Program-made: the position numbers and the translations under genes | Part shown: one piece after another, positions 5,434 through 9,267 of the stretch | Layout: each line of letters starts with the position of its first letter | How positions within the stretch are numbered: position 1 is the first letter of the stretch | NCBI GenBank assembly: GCA_013203725.1 | Contig: JABMPK010000058.1 | Span: 1-9,267 of the forward strand | Reading direction: 5' to 3' | Length of the DNA: 9,267 bases | From: Candidatus Uhrbacteria bacterium | GTDB taxonomy: Bacteria; Patescibacteriota; Patescibacteriia; UBA9934; UBA11717 | The notes under the pieces: generated by a model | Told to the model about the DNA's origin: nothing | Databases searched by the model: none | Seen by the model: the letters and a program-made list of their open reading frames with translations, nothing else

Positions 5434-7005
5434 CTACAAGTCCTCCTTTTGCTCTCGCATGAATGCTATCCATGCCTCAGCCAGCTCAATCGCGAGCTTG
5501 AAAGGAGCTTCTACTATAAAGTCTAAGAAGAATATGAAAATGTTGACACGCGGAGCTCTTAAAGAAATCCATCGCCCAACACGCACAACTGGAAGCAAGA
5601 AGAAGTCAAAAATCGTTCCAATTAATCCACCCTGCTTTTCAACTATCAAAAGATCGCGAACGGACTGTCTGATCTTGATTCCAAAGAACGTGACAATCGA
5701 GAAGAAGAACAAGAATAGGCCGGCGGAAACGAGATTGAAATTCAGTACCACTGTTAGAAACCAAGCTATCAAGCCGTAACTCAGCAAGTAAGTAAGCGCG
5801 TAAAGTCCCGTGAAGAACTTTCCAAGCACTCCCTGGCTCCAAGGCTTCCTGACCTTGAAGACAATGCCGAGCGGACGTTTTTGCGACGGGTCCATCACTC
5901 CTTTAACACGATCCAATAATTGCTCCGTGTTTTTCTTCTTTGGTATCGACACTGTCATTCCAATAACTGCCAAGAACAGTGGGTGGAACAAGATGTTGAT
6001 AGCAAGAGGTACAACGAACAATTCACCAAAGACGATCATCTCGTACGGCACCTCAATTATGAGGGCGAGCAACATCTTGGTAAGGAACAAGAACAGCACG
6101 GCGCGCCCGACCGTGCGCCGCAATCTTAGTTTGAATCGGTCGTAGCGACCGTATGCCGACTTCCTAACTTCTTTGAGAAGCTTGTCGTCATCGCCTAAAA
6201 TTTCGTAAAAATCTTCCGGGTGTTCTTTTGCAACATCAAGCAAAGTCCAGAACACCAAAGCGTATCGCCGCATCAACCGATACAACTGGTCGGCGTATGG
6301 ATGCTTAATCTGGTCTTCTACCGCGTTCACCACAACGTGCAATCGTTTTGCAACACCTTTGACAGCCTCGGCATCGGCACCGGACCACTTTGGGAAGTAG
6401 AGTGTAAATACACGGTATCGCAATGTTGCAAGATTCGCTTTTAATAACGATCGGTAAATAGCAACGTATACAAGCATGTCCTTCTGTGACTTCTCGATGT
6501 CGTCTGCCGACCAAACAAGTTCGTCGCTAACCTTCTCAAACATAAAGCTCGCCAAATGCTCCAATGCTTTTGGCGCTTCTATCGCATACTCAACCTCTGT
6601 CGACATCACGTCGTATATCCACTCTTCGTAGTGTCGGCGGTCCTGACTTTCTGGAATCGCATCCAACAACGTGTCGTACTTTTTCAAAATCGCATCAACT
6701 GTTTTTATCAAATTCGTAGGAACCTTGTTGTTTGGCAAATGTCGTGCCCAAACTAGTTCCGTCAAAAGAGACTGACCACGTGTCATCTCCGTCTCAATAA
6801 CGCCAGTGTGACGTCGCATCAAAATTCGTAAAATAGCATTGCGGCGAAGAAGATGTTCCTCCTCGTACTCAACAGCATTGCGAACCTTCTCGTACGCAAA
6901 ACCAGCCGTTCGCCCCGGCCTACTCACTTTTATCTTCTCACCGTCCTCTGGCCACACAGAAGGATTCTGCACTGCCGACAATAGACTATCGAGATACTTG
7001 TTCAT
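5434..7005 (-). CDS. large multi-spanning membrane protein of unknown function
   Basis: A 523-aa protein I do not recognise. Residues 1-300 are soluble, charged and probably helical, with basic and acidic patches and several Trp/Tyr. Then come hydrophobic segments at about 302-320, 328-350, 398-420 and 424-444, and weaker ones near 463-480 and 488-505. The loop at 355-395 is basic (IPKKKN, KVRKPW), which suggests a cytoplasmic side. No transporter, kinase, glycosyltransferase or protease motif is visible. It is the first gene of the operon: its ATG follows an extended -10 box by 9 nt, and the anchored glycosidase starts 21 nt after its stop. Sharing a transcript with two glycosidases suggests an envelope or glycan-related role, but that is association only. 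It may be a lineage-specific family. Confidence 0.85.
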   Translation of the reverse strand: MNKYLDSLLSAVQNPSVWPEDGEKIKVSRPGRTAGFAYEKVRNAVEYEEEHLLRRNAILRILMRRHTGVIETEMTRGQSLLTELVWARHLPNNKVPTNLIKTVDAILKKYDTLLDAIPESQDRRHYEEWIYDVMSTEVEYAIEAPKALEHLASFMFEKVSDELVWSADDIEKSQKDMLVYVAIYRSLLKANLATLRYRVFTLYFPKWSGADAEAVKGVAKRLHVVVNAVEDQIKHPYADQLYRLMRRYALVFWTLLDVAKEHPEDFYEILGDDDKLLKEVRKSAYGRYDRFKLRLRRTVGRAVLFLFLTKMLLALIIEVPYEMIVFGELFVVPLAINILFHPLFLAVIGMTVSIPKKKNTEQLLDRVKGVMDPSQKRPLGIVFKVRKPWSQGVLGKFFTGLYALTYLLSYGLIAWFLTVVLNFNLVSAGLFLFFFSIVTFFGIKIRQSVRDLLIVEKQGGLIGTIFDFFLLPVVRVGRWISLRAPRVNIFIFFLDFIVEAPFKLAIELAEAWIAFMREQKEDL

Positions 7006-7014
7006 AATAGAGAT

Positions 7015-7023
7015 ATTATAGCA
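7015..7023 (-). promoter_or_regulatory. extended -10 promoter of the operon, near-leaderless start
   Basis: On the minus strand TGCTATAAT (7023-7015) is a perfect extended -10 element. A start about 7 nt downstream falls near 7008, only about 3 nt before the ATG at 7005. No Shine-Dalgarno sequence can fit, so the operon mRNA would be leaderless or nearly so. The -35 region is weak (TTGGTC at a 19-nt spacer), as expected where an extended -10 carries recognition. The -35 region overlaps the repeat at 7037-7147. Confidence 0.65.
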
Positions 7024-7036
7024 GAGAATGGAGGTT

Positions 7037-7147
7037 AATGACCAAGTTCAAATGTCCAAAGACCAATAAATGATCAATGACCAAGTCTATCAAGACATTT
7101 GTCATTGATTATTGGAGCTTCATTGGACATTTGTAATTTGTACTTGG
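7037..7147. repeat. nested imperfect inverted repeat with direct repeats
   Basis: Three levels pair. CCAAGTTCAAATGTCCAA (7042-7059) pairs with TTGGACATTTG continuing to TACTTGG (7123-7146). CCAATAAATGATCAATGAC (7063-7081) pairs with GTCATTGATTATTGG (7101-7115), with a 4-nt insertion in the first arm. GTCT/AGAC (7085-7088, 7093-7096) closes a 4-nt loop at the centre. AATGACCAAGT also occurs twice directly (7037-7047, 7076-7086). It fills the gap between the SpoU gene stop and the operon promoter. There is no U-run, so it is not a standard terminator. Confidence 0.7.
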
Positions 7148-7150
7148 AAC

Positions 7151-7807
7151 TTAAAACCTTGTATGCAAAACTATCGCGACCGCAGTCGCTACATTCAACG
7201 ACTCCAATGCTGGATTGTGTGCAATACTCACTGATGGAGCTTCAATCTCGAGCTTAATACCCTGGCCTTCCGATCCTGCGATCAATATCGCTTTTTTATC
7301 TGTTGGCATCTTGGACTCTGCATTGCCGGCCTCCATCCGATATACAGGACGACCAATGCCCTGAATCAACTCAACTGCCTCGTCTCGCGCTACTGTTATC
7401 CACGGTACATGGAACATTGCACCGGCTGACGACCGAATCACCTTAGGATTCGTAACATCGGACGCCTCCACTAAAATCAAAGAAGCGTTGAACCCCTGAC
7501 ACAGTCGCAAGATGGTCCCAACGTTTCCAGGATCCTGCACGCCATCAAGCACAACGATAGTGTTACTCGCTGCTACCTCCTCAAGTGTAAAAGCTGGGAT
7601 CTTGGCAACGGCTGCAATCTCCTGTGGAGTTTCCGTTGTTACAAGATCATCAAAGTCCATTCTATCTTCTTTCGAGAATGTGAAGTTTACAAACTCCCCC
7701 GCAGCATCAATCGCCTTCTGTCCTTCAACAAGACAAAGACCGTGCTTTGCACGACCCTTCTTATTTTTCAACGCTTTAATCTTTTTTACGGATGCATCAG
7801 ATAACAT
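7151..7807 (-). CDS. TrmH/SpoU family RNA 2'-O-ribose methyltransferase
   Basis: A 218-aa SPOUT-fold enzyme that transfers methyl from SAM to a ribose 2'-OH in rRNA or tRNA. All three SpoU motifs are present. Motif 1 is DGVQDPGNVGTILR at 88-101, with N95 and the catalytic R101. Motif 2 is ILIAGSEGQGI at 174-184. Motif 3 is ESLNVATAVAI at 202-212, part of the trefoil knot that binds SAM. The N-terminal part (LVEGQKAI at 26-33) matches the SpoU substrate-binding domain but is short: family members such as RlmB are usually 240-260 aa. The target nucleotide cannot be told from sequence. It starts at ATG 7807, just 40 nt from the coiled-coil gene's stop, with TTGACA nearby and no Shine-Dalgarno. 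Confidence 0.9.
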   Translation of the reverse strand: MLSDASVKKIKALKNKKGRAKHGLCLVEGQKAIDAAGEFVNFTFSKEDRMDFDDLVTTETPQEIAAVAKIPAFTLEEVAASNTIVVLDGVQDPGNVGTILRLCQGFNASLILVEASDVTNPKVIRSSAGAMFHVPWITVARDEAVELIQGIGRPVYRMEAGNAESKMPTDKKAILIAGSEGQGIKLEIEAPSVSIAHNPALESLNVATAVAIVLHTRF

Positions 7808-7815
7808 ATAGGGGC

Positions 7816-7844
7816 ACTTAGCCTGAAAACCGCGAATTTGTCAA
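7816..7844 (-). promoter_or_regulatory. possible promoter of the SpoU methyltransferase gene
   Basis: A perfect -35 box TTGACA (7844-7839, minus strand) lies in the 40-nt gap before the gene. The matching -10 is poor: CTAAGT after 17 nt or TAAGTG after 18 nt. If used, transcription would begin at or next to the ATG, again with little or no leader. Read-through from the coiled-coil gene is the alternative. Confidence 0.3.
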
Positions 7845-7847
7845 GGA

Positions 7848-8198
7848 TTAGTCCTTTTTAAAGGCAACTTTAAAACTTGGCACCCATCTCTGGTTCGCCG
7901 CATCCAAAATCTCTACCTGTTCCTTTGCGATGTACATGTTTAGCGATAAATCGGACAAAAGCTCGTTCAAGCTCATTATCTCAAGCTTAAGGTCGTCCAT
8001 TCGTTGAGCATCCTTTAGAGCATTGGACTTAACATCGTTCTCAATACTCTTCTTCTCCTCCCGCAATCTCTTCATGTCTTCGTTGATCTCCTTATAGCGA
8101 GCAGAGTGCGCAAGCTCGTCCTGCATCATCTTGTTAATATCACGACGCTCAATTTTTGCTACACAAAGTTCGTTATAGGTTTCCTGAAGTCGACTCAT
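7848..8198 (-). CDS. small coiled-coil protein, function unknown
   Basis: A 116-aa protein that is almost entirely charged amphipathic helix. Heptad-like Leu/Met/Ile spacing runs from about residue 5 to 95 (for example MKRLREEKKSIE and KLEIMSLNELLSDLSL). It has no transmembrane segment, signal peptide or catalytic motif. A short non-coil tail, RWVPSFKVAFKKD, ends it. I do not recognise a family; a structural or adaptor protein is possible. No Shine-Dalgarno precedes ATG 8198; the 5' flank is A/T-rich and may hold a weak promoter. Its stop is 40 nt before the SpoU gene on the same strand, so the two could share a transcript. Confidence 0.75.
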   Translation of the reverse strand: MSRLQETYNELCVAKIERRDINKMMQDELAHSARYKEINEDMKRLREEKKSIENDVKSNALKDAQRMDDLKLEIMSLNELLSDLSLNMYIAKEQVEILDAANQRWVPSFKVAFKKD

Positions 8199-8222
8199 AG
8201 TATTTATTATTGATTTTAACTT

Positions 8223-8275
8223 GGCATTTCTGTCATCCTGAGCTTGTCGAAAGATCTCTCAAGAAACAGCATGCC
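8223..8275. repeat. GTCATCCTGAGC-type repeat unit forming a hairpin
   Basis: TGTCATCCTGAGC (8231-8243) followed by TCGAAAGATC is a third copy of the unit seen twice at 979-1083. Its flanks GGCATTTCTGT (8223-8233) and ACAGCATGCC (8266-8275) pair with a small bulge, so the whole element can fold. It begins 5 nt after the stop codon of the gene at 8281-8709 in the transcribed direction, and may stabilise that 3' end. No U-run follows. Confidence 0.6.
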
Positions 8276-8280
8276 GTCTT

Positions 8281-8709
8281 TTACAATTGCTCGTAAGTCT
8301 TAATGTAATCGTCCTCTGTATTGACTACATCGTCTCTACCTGCACTAAACAAAACGAACACACTTGGATCGTCTTGCTTGCGTAACTGAATAGCCCGCTT
8401 GAACGCATCGGTTTGTGGCAAACGATCCGCGTTGCCAAACAACCAAACGTCAAACTCAAGAACCTCACTCTCCTCTGTTTCGTCTAAGTAAGTTTTGTAT
8501 GCATTTGCAACCAGGTCAAACGCGAATATCGTTAGCGAACCGTCGACTCCTTCAAACGACGACACGGTAACAACCTCCACCTCCGGCTCAACGTCTTCTT
8601 TCCCGTCTCCTACCTTCACGACGAGCGCCACGCCTGCAAACAACAAAACAATCACCCCAATAACGAGGTGAAGTTTAAACATAGTCTTTTTGGTCTCTTC
8701 TTCTGACAT
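8281..8709 (-). CDS. single-pass membrane protein of unknown function
   Basis: A 142-aa protein with a charged 12-residue N-terminus, one transmembrane helix (about 13-32), an acidic Glu/Val-rich linker (about 35-50) and a small outer or periplasm-like domain to the end. The C-terminal SAGRDDVVNTEDDYI (122-136) resembles the SAGxDG...TxDD tail loop seen in some type II secretion/type IV pilin-like proteins, where acidic residues can bind calcium. The N-terminus lacks the prepilin cleavage signal (G followed by FTLIE), so I do not call it a pilin. An extended -10 promoter lies close upstream with a leader of about 6 nt and no Shine-Dalgarno site. Function unknown. Confidence 0.78.
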   Translation of the reverse strand: MSEEETKKTMFKLHLVIGVIVLLFAGVALVVKVGDGKEDVEPEVEVVTVSSFEGVDGSLTIFAFDLVANAYKTYLDETEESEVLEFDVWLFGNADRLPQTDAFKRAIQLRKQDDPSVFVLFSAGRDDVVNTEDDYIKTYEQL

Positions 8710-8719
8710 AACTTGTCGC

Positions 8720-8738
8720 CAATGATATCACGTCATTG
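8720..8738. promoter_or_regulatory. inverted repeat over the -10 box of the 142-aa gene
   Basis: CAATGA (8720-8725) and TCATTG (8733-8738) are perfect inverted arms around a 7-nt centre, and the palindrome TGATATCA (8723-8730) lies inside. It covers the -10 box of the minus-strand gene and abuts a TTGACA on the plus strand, so a bound protein could affect both divergent genes. No regulator is identified. Confidence 0.35.
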
Positions 8739-8750
8739 ACAGGCACTCAA
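8722..8750 (-). promoter_or_regulatory. promoter of the 142-aa membrane protein gene
   Basis: On the minus strand TTGAGT (8750-8745, 4 of 6) is followed after exactly 17 nt by TATCAT (8727-8722, 5 of 6), with a TG one base ahead making an extended -10. A start near 8715 leaves a leader of about 6 nt before ATG 8709, too short for a Shine-Dalgarno site. The motif set and spacing are good. Confidence 0.6.
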
Positions 8751-8776
8751 ATATCAGCCAATTTAATTCAATTCTG

Positions 8777-8802
8777 TGATAAAATGGTCGCATAAGGATA
8801 AT
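8777..8802 (+). promoter_or_regulatory. candidate -10 elements for the MurL-like gene
   Basis: Two options fit. TGATAAAAT (8777-8785) is an extended -10 that would give a leader of about 24 nt. GATAAT (8797-8802, 5 of 6) would put the start about 7 nt before ATG 8816. Matching -35 boxes are poor, although a perfect TTGACA lies at 8736-8741, too far for either. AAGGA at 8794-8798 is 17 nt from the ATG, too distant for a normal ribosome binding site. Confidence 0.4.
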
Positions 8803-8815
8803 TAAGAACAGACTC

Positions 8816-9267
8816 ATGAAAGCCTTCCAAGACAATACATTTACATTTGTTTCGTACACATTTGACGACAAGACAGGAGAAGTTGTTCTGCGTTACGACA
8901 TTGACGGTACAGTTTTTGATGAAACGCTCGTGTTTCCGCTATCTGACATGATAGAAGTTATTGACGAAGATCTTGACCGTGCATTGTTTAATTTGCATCT
9001 TGTAACTGGTTTGAGTTACTGGAAAATGCTGTGTCCAAAAAACATTATCATCAAAAGCGGTACGCTCACACGTACCCAGGCCCATTTCTGGAACGTGATT
9101 TATACCAAGGGTCTTGGTGAGTTTTACTACAAGAACGACATCGACTTCCGCGACCAAGTTCATTTCCCGTACGACTCGAGCCTAAGCGAGCCCGAGACAA
9201 CTGGTCCAAATGAGGTCTCGGGAGATGTAATGATTCCGATTGGCGGAGGGAAAGACTCGATCGTGAC
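8816..9267 (+). CDS. murL: UDP-MurNAc-L-Ala-L-Glu epimerase (MurL-like), N-terminal part, cut by window end
   Basis: The first 150 residues of a protein that runs off the right edge. Starting MKAFQDNTFTFVSYTF, it has a beta-rich N-terminal domain, then GLSYWK (65-70), GLGEFYYKNDIDF (99-111) and, at the end, PIGGGKDSIV (141-150), the PP-loop-type ATP-binding motif. From memory, GLSYxK, GLGEFxYxN and a GGGKDS loop in this order mark MurL. That enzyme uses ATP to convert the terminal L-Glu of UDP-MurNAc-L-Ala-L-Glu to D-Glu, an alternative to making free D-Glu with MurI; it partners with MurD2, which adds L-Glu. Full proteins are roughly 450 aa, so about two thirds is outside. A different PP-loop enzyme is the main alternative. 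It has its own divergent promoter region and no visible Shine-Dalgarno. Confidence 0.7.
   Translation, partial: MKAFQDNTFTFVSYTFDDKTGEVVLRYDIDGTVFDETLVFPLSDMIEVIDEDLDRALFNLHLVTGLSYWKMLCPKNIIIKSGTLTRTQAHFWNVIYTKGLGEFYYKNDIDFRDQVHFPYDSSLSEPETTGPNEVSGDVMIPIGGGKDSIV

Noticed and set aside
5291..5779. 162-aa plus-strand frame spanning two minus-strand genes
   Set aside because: It crosses the junction of two good minus-strand genes, is rich in Ser/Lys/Thr as expected of an antisense shadow, and has no motif.
7037..7147. CRISPR array or tRNA in the repeat-rich gap
   Set aside because: Repeats are few, unevenly spaced and inverted around one centre, with no regular spacers; no cloverleaf or T-loop sequence is present.
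7843..7859. AAGGA-TTAG-TCCTTTTT as a plus-strand terminator
   Set aside because: No plus-strand gene lies to its left, the stem is five A/T-rich pairs, and it overlaps the stop codon of the minus-strand coiled-coil gene.
8939..9163. 74-aa minus-strand frame at the right end
   Set aside because: It is antisense to the MurL-like gene, which has conserved motifs throughout this stretch.

Overview
The window looks like a fragment of a small-genome bacterium of the Candidate Phyla Radiation (Patescibacteria, probably Parcubacteria-like). This is an inference from several signs together: tightly packed minus-strand genes with gaps of 1-21 nt, few clear Shine-Dalgarno sites, several genes with no recognisable family, a MurL-like peptidoglycan gene, and intergenic copies of the GTCATYCTGAGC repeat that I recall from such genomes. 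TGA is used as a stop, so the code is standard. Sampled GC is about 43-50% across most of the window, but about 63-67% in the first gene.

Layout from left to right. Positions 1-139 hold a terminator-like hairpin for the first gene. At 140-787 (minus) lies a GC-rich gene for a cold-shock-domain protein with a long unrecognised C-terminal part. Positions 788-1146 are a 359-bp gap with a candidate promoter and operator for that gene, an intrinsic terminator for the operon to the right, and a large inverted repeat. At 1147-7005 (minus) lies a five-gene operon. In transcription order it encodes a 523-aa multi-spanning membrane protein of unknown function, a membrane-anchored clan GH-A glycosidase, a GH1 beta-glycosidase, a flavoprotein disulfide-reductase-like enzyme, and a membrane-anchored class I SAM methyltransferase. 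It appears to start from an extended -10 promoter only a few bases from the first ATG. Positions 7037-7147 carry a nested inverted repeat. Then come three minus-strand genes: a SpoU/TrmH rRNA or tRNA methyltransferase (7151-7807), a small coiled-coil protein (7848-8198) and a single-pass membrane protein (8281-8709). A divergent promoter region (8710-8815) leads into a plus-strand gene that runs off the right edge and looks like the N-terminal third of MurL, the UDP-MurNAc-L-Ala-L-Glu epimerase.

How the genes may work together: the anchored GH-A enzyme outside the membrane and the signal-less GH1 enzyme inside the cell could act one after the other on a beta-glycoside, or on the cell's own surface glycans. 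The large membrane protein is the first gene of the same transcript. Nothing in the sequence proves this pathway. The flavoprotein lacks the catalytic His of lipoamide dehydrogenase, so its substrate is open. The rest is housekeeping: RNA methylation and cell-wall precursor synthesis.
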